This document shows positions 1 through 14,300 of a DNA stretch of 64,000 nucleotides, piece after piece (the first letter of the stretch is position 1; every line of letters starts with the position of its first letter). The position numbers and the translations under genes were made by a program. The notes below the pieces were generated by a model. It saw nothing but the letters and a program-made list of their open reading frames with translations, was not told the DNA's origin and ran no database searches. This stretch comes from Trichobilharzia szidati (lineage: Eukaryota; Platyhelminthes; Trematoda; Strigeidida; Schistosomatidae): NCBI GenBank assembly GCA_944472155.2, contig OX235271.1, positions 126,818,969 to 126,882,968 on the forward strand, in the 5' to 3' direction.

Positions 1-1430
1 TGCTGGCTCTGATGAATGCGATAAAAAGTGTTATGTATAAGAATCTACCAAACATGGTAGATCATATTTACTGCCATGTCTAGGATCTCTCTCTGGAATG
101 ACTGAGGATAAAGTTTATTTAAGTGAGGGGTTTATTGTGATTTGAAAATATTTTACTACTAGTTTCTACTCAACAACTTTAGTTTTTATAAAATTATCTA
201 AAGCCTTGTCAACTCAATACAATGACACATGCATCATGAGTCCCACACCACTATAGACAAAACTCTGCAGCTTGTGAAATCCCCTATACAAGTAAGAGAT
301 TTCAGCAAACACTTTAAACGAGCCTACAGAGTTACTGCTGTATAATGCATATTTCAAAATATCACCTCTGATTTTCTGAACATGTACCAAAATGCCCACG
401 TCTCAAAGAAACAAACACACAACAGAACGATTGTCAGACATCTCGTCATAAGGTAGATATCATAAAATCATTCAAAATAAATTATCAGCAGACGAAAAAG
501 TTCAATTCTTCTCAATTTCGGTGAAACGGTCACTATCAAACGCCAGAAGTCCGATTTATGTGTTCAAACGGAAGCAGTTATCAAACTTTACATAACTTGA
601 TAACTAGATGTCTTTACTCCATCTTTCATTTGAATACATGATTTTTGTCTTTTACCTCTCCTCTCCTTCGCCACAGAGTAACTTTGCCTTTCTATTGTTT
701 CTATGATTTGATTTGAATTCACCATATTGTTACTGAATGTATTAGTTACTTATCATCTTATTCACTTCTTGTCTTTATTACGTAACTCTTTTGTCAATGT
801 ACTGAAGCCCTTAATTTTTTTGTCTGAAATTCAAATTTCTGGTTATAGCCTATATAAGTATAATTGACGAGCACTGTTTATTAAGTTTGGAATCTCCTGG
901 TAGCTGACATTATGTAGCATTTGCAAGTGTGTTAAAATTTTTTTAAATCTATCGTAATAGCCCCTTTAGCCTGTACTCAGATGGTGAGAAGTCGATTAAA
1001 TAAATATTGATAACATCTTATTCTGAACAAGCCGTTGTTTTTGCTTTATTCAAATTCATAAAGGGGAATAAGTGTATGACACATAAAGGATGGTGTCACA
1101 AAAACTCACAGTAGATTTATTTCATATTTTTGTTTGAGTGTCAAAATGTTTTATTCTTTCAGGTCTTAATTAAATCCATCTTTCTTTCGTTGTCTTACAA
1201 ATAAATATGCAGTCAGTCTTGCCAAACCATTTATATTTTCACTGTTATGAGTTACAGTATCTCCAACTGACATTCAGGGAACTACAACATATTATGGAAA
1301 TGACCAAAAAGTGTAAAAACAAATTAAACCAATCTTTGTTAAAATAATCAGAGGTTAATCATATTATGTATCATTATTTAACAAAATATTTTCAGCTGTA
1401 TAAAGATGTTTCACTTGAATAGATATTTGC
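1..1430. other. No gene seen
   Basis: AT-rich sequence without a convincing exon or recognised repeat. The open frame at 214-399 (minus) has no support. Confidence 0.5.
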
Positions 1431-1436
1431 TTATTC

Positions 1437-1598
1437 TTCTTTCGTCCTAGTTTGAGACTCTTCATCAGTACACACCCATCGCCAGGGTTCGAACCTAGGA
1501 TCTTCTTGTTACAAGCCGAGCTCGTAGACCATTAAGCCACTGGGACCTTATCCAATGGCCCATGAATTCTAACTTCTGCCAGCTATGTCATAAATTGG
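1437..1598 (-). repeat. tRNA-headed SINE with hammerhead motif (type 1), minus copy
   Basis: On the minus strand a degenerate tRNA-like head (A-box-like GGCTTAATGGTCTA, B-box GGTTCGAACCC) is followed by the hammerhead segment at 1440-1471. Stem I 5' strand GTACTG and the stem II / GAAA part are present, but the 3' strand is lost. It meets a plus-strand copy head to head. Confidence 0.75.
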
Positions 1599-1740
1599 CA
1601 GAAGTTGGAATCCATGAGCCATTGGATTAGATCCCAGTGGCTTAATGGTCTACAGCTGTCCATTACTCCTAGGTTTTTCAGTGGTTCTCTAGTAGATGTC
1701 AGCTCATGATGAAATCCTGTAACCAATAAATCAAATCTCT
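1596..1740 (+). repeat. Type 1 SINE, plus copy with internal deletion
   Basis: The 5' flank and tRNA A-box end of the SINE are joined directly to its AGCTGTCC...tail, so the B box and most of the ribozyme are missing. The tail (GATGTCAGCTCATGATGAAA) identifies the family. Confidence 0.65.
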
Positions 1741-2295
1741 ACAAATCAATACTTGCATATTCTCATTTCGTTTATTCTTCTCAATAAGAAAGTTGTCTCT
1801 AAATTTGTTATTGTGATGAATAATCGTTTAGCTGTCATTTGGTATCTTTGACTTGACATAGATTCAGTGAAAAAGAATGAAAATATTTTAGTGATGTTAC
1901 AAATAAAAGAAAGTTACTCTTTAGCTTTTCCTTGCTATATGATATGCCTGGTAATGATATATTGCCAACAACACTCCAAATGATCTAAATCTGAGTAAAT
2001 GACAAAACTTATTCCGTTTCCGAAGCTTCAGTATAAATTATGGATTGTACTATTTCTTCTTAATTCAAAGCAGATGACTAAAATGAATGTGATACCTCAC
2101 AAAAAAATATTCAATAAGCTATTTTTGTAATGTCACACTAAAATTTATTGTACTTTAACTACTGACTAGAAGTATATATAAAAACCAACAGTATGCACAT
2201 AATAATCCTGTTGAGCATTTCTAGTTTTCATGGTGGAAATGGTGATAACAATTTTCATTTAACTAATCACATCAATATATCAGCAATATATAGCA

Positions 2296-2350
2296 ATGCC
2301 TAGAAGAAGAAAATATACTTCTGGGAATCAGTTCATTCCAACAAAATATG
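2296..2350 (+). CDS. Candidate first coding exon of the hypothetical gene
   Basis: ATG at 2296 begins MPRRRKYTSGNQFIPTKY, followed by a GTATGC donor at 2351. An in-frame TAA lies upstream, with no ATG between it and 2296. It ends in phase 1, which fits the exon at 3399. The call rests on one short open stretch and a donor, so chance is possible. Confidence 0.35.
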
Positions 2351-5300
2351 GTATGCAGTCAACCTCAACAAAACTTATTTTGTACAACTGGATGCATCCG
2401 ACGGTTAGTTGATATTTGTAAGATTATCGGCATTTTCTGGGGAAAATGTTTCACTTAATTGAATTTGAGATTTTTTCCCGTCGATTCATTGGACCGAAGT
2501 GCTCGGTCTCAGGTTGACATGTCAACTTCTTGTGCAGATGCTTCGACGATATCTGATCCTCTTACTTGAAGTCAATTAGGACGAAATGCGCATCCTGGAT
2601 TCCACTGCTAGTCACCATCCACAAATTAAATTCTAATTGAAAATTTTCATGTTTTGCTATATTATCTTATTGACTAAACAATTAGTTGTTATTTAAAAAT
2701 AAGTGGAAAACGATTTCATTTGTTAGCTGAATAGCACCTAATGAGACAATAGTGTACTCAGTTGGGCTTAGCTCAAACAGACAAATTATTTCAAGCCCCA
2801 ATAAATCTGGCCAGCTAAATGAGAACATTAGTAATAAAAAGGCTCGATAACCAACTTGGATTATTATACGTCACTCTGATTTGGTTAGGTGTCAGGTGAC
2901 CTGAATGGTTTGCAGTTACTCAAAACAATCTGTAGTGTATATTGTAACTCTTTTTTGTGATACTACATAGGTTTTTAAAGGAATTAGTAGTAGTAGCAGA
3001 AACTCTTCTTAAAATTTCTGTAAAAAGCAAAGCACTGATTTCACCCTAACGTCTATCTGCGGAATTCTTACCTCCATGTCTATCAAACTCGTTATCCCTA
3101 AGACTGATAACGTTTACGATAATGTTGACCCAATAGTGACTAAATAATATTTTCTGAAAGGAATACATCCTAAAGTTCACCTCGCGTTAAAATCAATTGA
3201 TTGAACGGACTAACTCAAAACCACCGATTCTGGAAAGCTACCAGAGCTTAATGGTTCTGCCTTATCGTCCTAAGTTCTCTAGGCATACTTTTCAATCCGT
3301 TGTTTTGTGATGTTTAAATATCACACTGAAACGTGGATTACAACTTTGTTTAAACCACGAATGCGAAACAGTTGAAAAAAGCTATTTTTGATTCTCAGGG
3401 AATAAGAATGAAAGATATTCAGTTGTCTCTTTCACTTTAAGTGGTAACAGTATTCGACGTTGTCTTATTCTACTTTGAAATTAACTTAAACTTCAAATTA
3501 ACAAGTACTCAGGTAATTTGTTCTGTGCGCTGTACTTGTAACTGTCAGTAAAGAAAGGTGAAATGAATAGAGTCATGTGGGGGTTTATAAATCTATTAGT
3601 AAAGTCATTAATATTGTAATTATCACGAAAACGTTATTCTCATAATACTTGTACACCTTTACTCCTTTTTAGTTTAGCTGTGTGTGTAAGTAATTTGTTA
3701 TCAATCTTTTTATACATCTTGATATTTAAACTGTTATCAAAAGGAACTTTCTTCACTTTGATAAATGGCACGGCTAATTAAAATTCATACATCAGTGAAT
3801 AACAGTTATTTTTTACAATTTTTTTGCAAAATGTGATGTAAAATAAGTGCACTAAAGTGCTTTCTTGCTCTTAGGCGCTGAGTAATGATGTCTACAACGT
3901 GGAAAAGAAACATCAGCTGCTAAGTGGTAAAAAGCAAGAAAACTATGTAGTGGGATGTCTACCAACTTACTGGTGTAACACGTTGTTACAACAGAAATTC
4001 TTTTAAAAGACAGTATACTTTTTTAAGTTTTGTGGTCGCTATAGTAAATACGACAAAACTTTTCTCCTTTGATTTTTTTTCTAGAAAAATCGCCTGAAGG
4101 ATCCTGAAATGACTGTTAATGAATTACGAAAGTCAAAAATGTCGCGTCAAAGGTAAGGATCACGTGAAATTCTGGACTCTAAAATGTTTTAGATCACTGG
4201 CTAAAAATCATTCTACAAAAGTAGTACACGATCCGAAACATTTTCATGGAGAAGTAAATGAACATCAACTAGGTATGGTATTTTGTCATGGAAGCATATA
4301 TTAATAGGTAGGCAATATGGAGACAAACTAAATATGCCTGCGTACAATCCTACTTTATCAAACAGTTATTGCTTCCTTATATTTTTAACCTACTAACCTA
4401 TTTAGAAAACTGTCCTGTGAAGCATGGGAGACATTCTGGTTGCTTCAATACTGTAACTGATACCTCAGAAATGGAAAAATGCCCAAAAGTGACCAGTAAG
4501 TAATTTCATTTCTTGTTTGAAATGTGTTATTTATAAGCCAACCAGAAAAAGAAGATAGTGGCATTTATTTTTCCTTTCATTTATTCGTAGTTAGTAAAAT
4601 ATGACTAGGGCTTTATAAAAAAACTTGACTCAAACAGATCACACATCATAGAGGACATAGTGAAATTTGACTTAAAGCTGACTCTGTAAACTTGCAAAAC
4701 GTAGGACTGTAAAAGCGGGATAACTACGACGGCTTTTTTATCTTGCAACTTCCTTAAATGTCAAAAATAGAAAAATAATAGACACGGAACAAAGAGTACT
4801 CTTTTCGATAAATTCATCATCAGGTTCTACAATTATATATGCATTATAATGAATGAATGACATTAGTCTTATGAACGACATTAATGTTTAAATAACATCA
4901 AATCAATAATATTGATAAATTACAGCTGAACAGCATCAACATAAAATAAACTGAATGTCAGAAGAATTAGGAAAGACAGTAGTACAAATTCATGAGTTTA
5001 TAGTCTCTACTGAGGGCCAGGGCAGTAGTAGGGGCTGGACTTGTTTCTTTTGGACACAGAGCACTGGTTGTTTGAGGCGAATTGCAATAGCCTCTGCTGT
5101 TTGGAGCAAGCGGTGCTTCGACGATTTTGTTAGTTTGTTAGGCACCCGGTATATTATGGAGAAGGGTTCGTCTACGCTGGCTTTGTGACCAGTTTGCACC
5201 AGATCGTCTAATATCGAGCTGTTGATAGTTTTAACTACACTTTTACTTAGCCATAGTGGGATATGTTCTCGAGCACGAAAAATCAAGTTCCTAGAGCAAC

Positions 5301-8300
5301 GGCCAATGTAACTCGCTCCACAAGCGCAGTTGAATTGATAGATACAATTTGAAGTGGCTAGTCTAGGTACTTCATCTTTCAGTCGAGGTAGCACCATCGG
5401 TCGTGTAGAGAATAATAAAAAAATAGAAAATAATTCTATCAAACTTCAATAAGGTTTAATAACTAATTGAATAAAAGCTTGTTTAATCGTTCCAATATGT
5501 ATATGAATTCCAACAGCACATCATATAGGTGATAAGCTGACGGTAGTTACTGAAGATTTGTATATCTGTAAGCTGCTGTGAAGTTGAATTCGGACCAATA
5601 AAACGATTAATACGCAAATTGACTTTACCCTTATATTCATTTCGTTTTCTCATTTTAAATGTAAGCATTATTAGAATTTTGATTCCTTTAGTTTTATAGT
5701 GTAATATTTGATGGCCTATATCTATCAGTAACAGACGTTGAAACGAGTACTTCATTTTCTTGCTTTTATCTAAAGAAATTAATTTTCATTATTCAGTAAA
5801 ATGATTGATCGAAGTTATATTGAATTAACAGACGCATTTTGTAGAAAAGACTCATAAAGAGTATTTAGGATGTACATTTTACTTTGAGCAATGCACGCCA
5901 TAAAAATGTAAATGGAGCATTTGTGGATTTTTTTATAAGGCATATTTTCACAGGATATATTTAGGTAAGTAAGAAACCGGTTGATTGATTATTGCAACGA
6001 AGAACGCAGACATATCAGGTAGCAGAATGTTTCATTGGCAAAATTACATACATCAGTGATGAAATATGACAGTCTTACACATTAAAATTCCAAAATGCAT
6101 AAAGAATTCGTGTATTTCACAGTTTACGATATATAAGTACTAAAAATTCTCGTTTATCTTGCCTACATTAGAAAACTGTTCAGCGTTATATTCCCGAAAT
6201 GGTTGAACATTCCAAAAAGAAAGACTTGGTAGTTGACGTATGAATAAATCAGTCATTATCTGCAGTGAAAATTAGATTTTTCATTGGTTACAACTCCCTT
6301 GATTTCAGAAGTGAATTTTTCACGAAGTGACATCATTACCGATACTCTGATTCTCAGTAAAGTCAGCTTTGAGGACTTACGAGGTGTAGAACGCAACCGT
6401 CATATCTTAGGTTTTAAAGAGTATTAACATTCACTGAAATCACTTCCCCGTATCGAAAACATAAAAACCATTAAATTGTCCTTATGGAAATACAGATACT
6501 TTATTTGCATAATGACAAAATCACCCATTCTTCCACACAGTTGTTATAAATGCTGTTATAAAGACTGAGAAGCAGTACCTGTTGTTCAATGGGGAAATGA
6601 ATGTTCTCGTGTACAATAGAGGGGTTTCATTGTATAGCACCGCTTCCATAAATTAATTCAAATTACATTCATATTCGCCAAGCTGCCCAAGTCCAATGTA
6701 ATTTTCTACTGGCAGTTTATATAGTTTCAGGTGAGTTTTTGCTATGGTTTTCATTTAAGAGCTAAAATATTCAGGCAAAAATATCTGACTTCCTAACGCC
6801 ATAAACGGAATCTTAAAAAACAAGTGAAATCGTGAGGTAGTATATGCTACTAGTGTTAGCATCTGTGTTTAGATCACTTTTATCCACATAGTAAGTACAA
6901 GTGATTGAAAAGAGTCGTTTCGACCAAATAACACCAGTCATTAGAATATGTGACGTTACTAAACACCATTTGGAATTTATATGAATGCTGATTCTCAGTA
7001 TCATCGTTTGTGTTGTGGCCTCCCTCTTGTTCTACAGAAATGAAAATAAATTAACTGTGTATAAACAAATTTTCACCTTGTGTAGCACAACGTATAAAAA
7101 ATATTCCGTATTATTTGGCTTAAAGCTTTATATTATGGGGAATTGGGGAGATTTGGATTAATCTGATTTCAGTTTATTAGATGTTATCACTATCTAGCAG
7201 CAGTTAGAGAGTTCACTGGAAACCAGGAAGCAGTGGACAGCCATTTTATCCCATTTGCGGACTGTTCAGCAGTGCGAACTCATAACAGCACCAGGAAGTG
7301 AACCTGGTACTTCATCTTACGAGGTACGCTTAGTGAAGAGTCCGAAAATGGGACGAAACAGCTGTTCTTGACACTCTGGTTTTCAGTGATCGCTCTAACT
7401 ACTGCTGTTTTGTGACGAAATCTAGCAAACTGAAACCAAATTAATCCAAATCTGCAGAACTCCCATAGTCTTAACACCGATTTCCAGGTCACTGGTGACT
7501 ACGGCATGGATATCTTGAATTTGTATTGAGAGATTGTGACCATTGTGACCACGTGGATGAATCATCAACGAGCCTAGTCTCATAACATGAAGATCTCGGT
7601 TTGAACCTCTATTGGGTTCGTATGTGTGCGCCTCCGAAGAGTCCCAAAATAGGGCGAAACAGCTGTGTAGTACTTCCTGGCTTTCAAGCACTTCTCTTAC
7701 TGATATTAGTTCATGAAGAAATCTAACTCTCTGAAATCAAAAGCTCTAAACGGAACAATAAGAAGGTAACCAAAAGTGTGATTTTTACAAAGAATGAAGT
7801 ATACAAACCCATTTTGTTATTCTATACTAGCACAGAACATACGAACGAGAATAATCACTTAAACCATCTACGTATGCAGCTGAAAGAAGTATATTTGTTT
7901 CGTGTTAATTAGTTGTACTTATATATTTTGTAAACAAAATGTACTTGTAAACAGAAATTGTTAGTATACTGTTTGTTTACTATTTGGTTTTTTCTGTCCT
8001 CAGATAATATGAAAAAAAGTTGCTTCTATGAACGGTATAACAGTCATCGACAAGAGTAAGTACATAACCAACTTGTTTATTCTCCATTCATTTTACTTCT
8101 CCAAAACTTTTGTGGTACAGCAGCATATTTGTTGTTTGCTCTCTGCAAATATCAGATACCAAAAGATACTGAATGAAGCTTCAGACACTTTACACTAACT
8201 ATCATCACATTGGCTTAAATTCAATCACATTCAAGTAGTGATAACTTCCTGAACATTCCAAATTTAATTTAGTTTTAATCTCTTTAGAAAGCAATAAGAT

Positions 8301-11300
8301 CTGCATTGGTTCAGGCATATTTCAACATATCTGGTTGTGCCGCTTAAATTGCATTACAAGAAGGAAACATTTCCCGTAGTTTAGTACAAGATTTATTACT
8401 TTTGTATTTATTATACAGCCTTATACAAATAATTTTTTTCATTTTCATAAAATCAGTTGCACAAATATTTGTTGTATTTTTGAATATTATCTTATCTACT
8501 TTTGTACAGATTTATCACTCTTATGAATAGTAAACTTCCTCAATTTTGGGGTGAAGTAAAAGTTTTTTTTATAGAAATAGGATTTCGACACTGTTGCACA
8601 GTATGTTTCCATCATAGAATGATTTCGTTTGATAAAACACAGTGGTAAAGTATTATTTACTTATGTGAGTGCCTTGATATGATTATGAGTGATGAATAGC
8701 GCCCGAAATGTCATCAAGAAATAATACCGCATCTATGTACTTCTGTCAGGCAAAATGATACTATTATGAATAGCTTCATTTTGCTTTCAAGAGCGATATA
8801 TATCAATGAGTGAAATATTCCATTACTGAAAGATTTCGAAAATACAAAAATCAATTTAAGTGGAACTACAAGTCACTCCCTATTTAACCGCGAACATTTT
8901 CATTACTTGGGTGTTATTTAACCTGAGGTCTTATTTTTCTTATAATATTTTGATGACTAACAGAAATCAGGTCTAGAGCCTATCAGAATCCACAGCATGA
9001 GTTATGCGTCGGTGGCACAGTGGTTAGGACTCCCGCCGACCATGCACATGGTTCGGGGTTCGAACCCCTACCGACGCACACCCGATATCTATGGTCGGCC
9101 TGCAAAATTTGGGCTACCGATATCCATGCTGAAAATTCCATACTTGTACTGAAAATACGGTGTGGCATCAAGCTGTAATAAAAAAAAACAGGATGTCACT
9201 GTTTGTAATTTCTGAATCAATAAATTTACACAGAATTGTACTCATAAGTAATAAAGACGTTTTGTAATAAATTTCAGATGTCAATTAAAAAGATTAAAAA
9301 ATATGTGGAAGCAACAGTTTGACGCATATATCTTGCCTGTATTGAAGAAGTGCCAAAATAAGTCAGTGAAAACTAAACTTGGGTTTGTAGATCAACAAAT
9401 CGACAAATTCGATCATGACAAACAAGTTTGTGCAGATAATACCTCCTTCAACTTTAATACACCACCGAAATATTCGCCTTCCTCGGAATGTGAACAAAGA
9501 AATGATCTCCTGGAAAATGCAGGGGATAAATACGCATATAGTGTTTCCGAAGAATCTTTGGATTCAACAATATACTTATACTGTTCAACATGTAGTTATA
9601 TTGTATCCTATCGTGACCATGAACAGCTAAAACAGTTGAACTTGGAGTATGAATCTGCATCATCAGCATATTATCTGAGCTGTGGAGATGATGATATTGG
9701 TAAGTGATAAATAAAATTCATAATAAAATTTATGTAATTTCTTCTCTTGGTAATTCTTCATATGAGCATAAACTAAGTAGCGTTTTACTTCTGAATTGTT
9801 TAATATCCTATTTGCATTAAAGCACTTTGGGTAAATTAGCTTGTATTTCAGTGTCTATAACTGGAAATAAATAAGCTGAGTTTCTGATGACTGCTTTATG
9901 CATTAAAAGAAGGTTCAATGGGCTAAAGAAAAAACTACTCACTACTCGTTGTAATTAATTTATCTTCAGATGCATTTCTAATTTAAGGACGCTTTTGAAG
10001 CTTCCTGTCTTCAGCTACTTATTAAAAATGGCCTACAGTGAACAGTAAAAATAATTCATCGACCGATTGCACATATATTACTGTCACTATTGTTATGTGG
10101 AACTTTATCTAGTTTACTAGCTCGCTAGTTTCCTAGCCGGTCCCAAACCTGGGTAAAGACGGAGGGATGGGCGTGGGGCTAGCGACCTTACCACACAAAG
10201 TCAAACAAACTGCTACAGAAACTCCAAAGCATAAGAAAAATATTAAAAATATAAAAAATAAACCTATTCTACACTGGAATTGGAGATGCAAAATGACGCA
10301 CTCTGGCGAAAGACTTCGCGAAGCCAGTCGGCCAATATGTCTTCTTTCGATGAAACCGAAAATAATTATCGGGATGCAAAATGTTCATACAGTATACGAA
10401 GATGAGAAAGCTACCCAGGTAGCCAAAGGAATAAGAAAATATGGCATGGAAGTGCTCATAATCTGTAAGAGTAGGTAGAATAGATGAGTACTATCCAAAT
10501 TGTCAAGTGGAGAGCTTGTAATCTAATCCAGTCACCCAAATGACAGCCACAAACACAGCAAGGCAGTGGCTACCTTGATGTTACCAACAGTATACAAAGC
10601 CCTTATGCAGATGGAGCCAATCTCCCCAGGATAATGATAGAGATATTCAACTCGAAAAGAAGGAAAGCTGCAATTATAGGAGACCATGCTTCTACTAACA
10701 ACTCAAAAGAAGGAGGAATCCTACAGATAACTCCATACAGTAGTGGAAAGCATCCGAAACACTGACACCGAAATTCTTATAGGTGATGTGACTTGCAAAC
10801 TGAAAGCAGACGTCACAGGGAAAGAAGTGATCATAAGTTGACAAGCATTGGGTGAAGTGAGTGACAATGGAGAGCTCTGTGAAGATTTCATTTAATTAGG
10901 TGATTGTGATGGGCGTGTACAAACACAAATTATATGATAATTGATATGATTATGAACAATAAATTTTGTTCAAAACGTCATCCAGTAAATAATACTGTTT
11001 CACTGTGTGATACATCTAATAAACAAACCAAAATGGAATTGAAAAGAAAAGGCGTTCGGCAAAGAGTTACTCTTTTCGGCGATATCATTCTCAAGCTGTA
11101 CAAACCGCAAATTTATGGTAATTTTTCTTGGCAACAAAAGGAATATTTCCAAAGATTTGTTAATGCAATTGTTAATTTTTTGACAATAAATTACGTAATT
11201 TACAAGGCTTTAATCGGTTAGAAACTAAAATAAAGTTACAAAAGTAGGTTGAGTGACGTAATCTAATTGATAGGGTTCAATGAAAAATGAATGAGAGTCA

Positions 11301-14300
11301 AGTTAATAAGCTGAGTAGAATTCACTTAAAAATAAACGAAAATGGAGTTAGCGACAGTCGTCATGAGGGTAGAGATTTAATAGAGGGTGGGGGTAGAAAA
11401 TAATGCAATTAAGAAACAGACAAACAAAGAAGAAAGAGGTAAGACAAAATTACGTATTTGGCGTTAGGATAGATCAGGACCATTGTAGATTTAGTGACTG
11501 AACAAACTTCTTTTGTATGCAGAGTTCAGGATTCAATATGTGAATTGCCATTGCTTCTGCAGTTTGAAGAAGTTTAATTCGTACTCTTTTGGCAAGATTC
11601 CCACGTATTGTGTAGATAACTGAGAAGTTGTTTTGTGGGTTTTCTTGGTGTCCGGATTCGATCAAGTGTTCTAGGATAGAGCTGTGGCGGGGGATCTTCT
11701 TTCTCCTTTATAAAACTATGAAGGTAAGTGTTCGCTGATTCGTTTGGATAGCAAACGCTGGGTACGGCCGACATACCTAGCTCCACATGAGCAGGTGAAT
11801 TGGTAGATGCACATTGATGAAGCCCCCAGTGGAAGCTTATCCTTCACGTTCGTGCGAATCATTGGTTTCGTAGAGAAAGTTAGTCTGAGTTCAGCTGCGA
11901 AGAAGGTTTTCTTAAGTGAACGGCACAGGCGGTTTCTCAGTATTTCTGCTGAAGAATCTCGGTTGAATTATAGAAATTGCTAATATGGAATTACTTACTA
12001 CCACAGTGCCCAAGTTTTACACATATATTAACAAAGATATAAACAAGGTGACTCACCAAAAATCAGATAAATGTAATCTCAGTTTCAAGAAAGTGAAGAC
12101 GCAGTCTGCTACACACGAGGTCGAGAGGAGGAAGATGTGGAGTCAGACCTTTATATAGTGCAATGAATCTTCAAGGTCCAGTTGAAAGACTTCAGAAAAA
12201 CTGGAGACAGACCAAAGTTCAAGTTCAACATCTAGAAAGAGAAGGATGAAACTTTAAAAGATACCCTCGCTGAAGTCATTATGTAACAACAGAATGCAAG
12301 AGTCAGGCAACAGATCATTTATTAAGGAAATCAACGCATATTTATATATTTCATGTACATCACTTTGGATATGTAAACAAACAAACACAGTCTTCCGATT
12401 GGTTGTTTCTCACGACAAATCTTGGGAACGTAAATATTGACGTAAATTACTGTCTACCAATTTGGCTAGTAGACAGCTCTCACCACACTCGTCCCCCCGT
12501 CAAATAGCTTCGCGCGCAGGTGTTCCGACCTTCTGGGTGATGCATCCTCTCGTTGATGATTGTTACAGACCGGTTTGTCCCAATGCACCCATCGTTGGAT
12601 CTGACTGGCGTTAACTCGTTTTTGTTTGTCACCTCTTCTGATGGTATATACTTGACCCCGTCTTTTTGTGACTGTGTATGGTCCTTCCCACTTTGGAAAC
12701 TGTTTGCCTGACCCTGCCGCACATTCGTAGGTATTTCGGCTCACACTTTCATGTGCTGCTTTCTCCCGACCTCCCAGCAGCGTCCCAAGTAGCAGCCTCA
12801 TCGCTGACAGATCGTGGACGCCACTCAACTGCGAAGAAGCCTCAAAGTCCTGCCCGAAGATCCATATGTCTTCATCAAAAACTGCAGGGCATAGGCTTTC
12901 CATTTGTCGGTAGGCAGCGACACCAAATGTAACAACAGAAGGCAAGAATCAGGCAACAGATCATTTATTAAGGAAATCAACGCATATTTATATATTTCAT
13001 GTACATCACTATGGATATGTAAACAAACAAACACAGTCTTCCGATTGGTTGTTTCTCACGACAAATCTTGGGAACGTAAATATTGACGTAAATTACTGTC
13101 TACCAATTTGGCTAGTAGACAGCTCTCACCACAATTACAGCAAAGTCGGAGACACCACGTGGGATCACTGAGGAAACCCGTGTGGAAGAACATCAGAACT
13201 CTCTGAGGGGGATATTCAAGAGAATGCGCACAACAATTCTGGAACGGAAGAGGAATGAAGACAGAGAATACCACTCAAGGAACACCCGGAGGCTGATAGA
13301 AGAGAATAGGACGGTGTAACAGAAGATGACTTGATGCAAAGATGGACAAATGAATGAAAATTTGAGTCCAGTTAACATCTCACTGAATAAATGCGTGAAG
13401 GAGAATGCTAAGAAAGACAAAGGACAATTCTAGAACACCCCGAAATTGGAGCAGACCAAACCGCAGATAAAAGAGACCTCAGAACATTAAATAAGATTAC
13501 CAGGTCTCCATTCTGAAAGAGATCAACGCAGGTGAAACCAATAAAGGATGGTCAAGGGGACCAAATTACCACAGAGAAGAAACAAATAAAACAATAACCT
13601 GATATAAGAATAAAACTTGTGCACTGTGGCAGAGTGTAATTCCATTATCGGTAAATTTTGTTTTGATAAAGTCTCAGTTAACATTACTGTATAACACTGT
13701 GAGACTTTATCAAAACAAAATCTACCCATAATGGAAAACAATAAGCTGATCAATTTAGACGATTCTTGATTCGATCATCACCCACAACTCGTCCAGAAAC
13801 ACTGCCAGCAGCACGCACAGAATAGCTGTTGGACACCACCCCTTCGACATTAGAGGAAATCTTCAGTGAGCTCAAGCTATTGAAGTCGCGTCGGGAAGAC
13901 AGCAGGACCAGAGGGAATTCGCCCTGAATCACTCAAAACTGATTCAAGGACCTCACTGGCTACGCTCACACCACTACCGTAGAAGGTTTGGAAGGAAGGA
14001 AAGGTACCTACTTATCAGAAGAAAGACTACCATGTCAAACCACCGAAAGGTGGCTTAGGCCTCTGCAAGAACTGAAGAAGAATAATGCCCTTGTCCACGC
14101 TGAGCAAAATACTTAGTCGCATCATCTTGAGGGGAATAAAAGATGCATTGAATATAGAACTCCACCAACCGGAACAAAATGGATTCAGGAAAACCAAATC
14201 ACGTGTTGATAAAATTGCTACTTCATGCATCGTCATCGAACAAAGCATAGAATGGTAGTCAAATCTATGTTTATCCCAGATTCAAAGACTTTGACAAGGC

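Noticed and set aside
4990..5442. 150-codon minus-strand frame as a host GIY-YIG nuclease
   Set aside because: The same domain and C-terminus recur in several copies with Penelope RT remnants, so it is transposon-derived.
9005..9078. Possible tRNA gene
   Set aside because: Acceptor ends and T arm pair well, but the anticodon arm is irregular and the unit continues into a repeated SINE body.
12466..12945. 159-codon minus-strand frame as a cellular gene
   Set aside because: It spans the interior of the LTR element and part of both LTRs, and carries an integrase-end motif.
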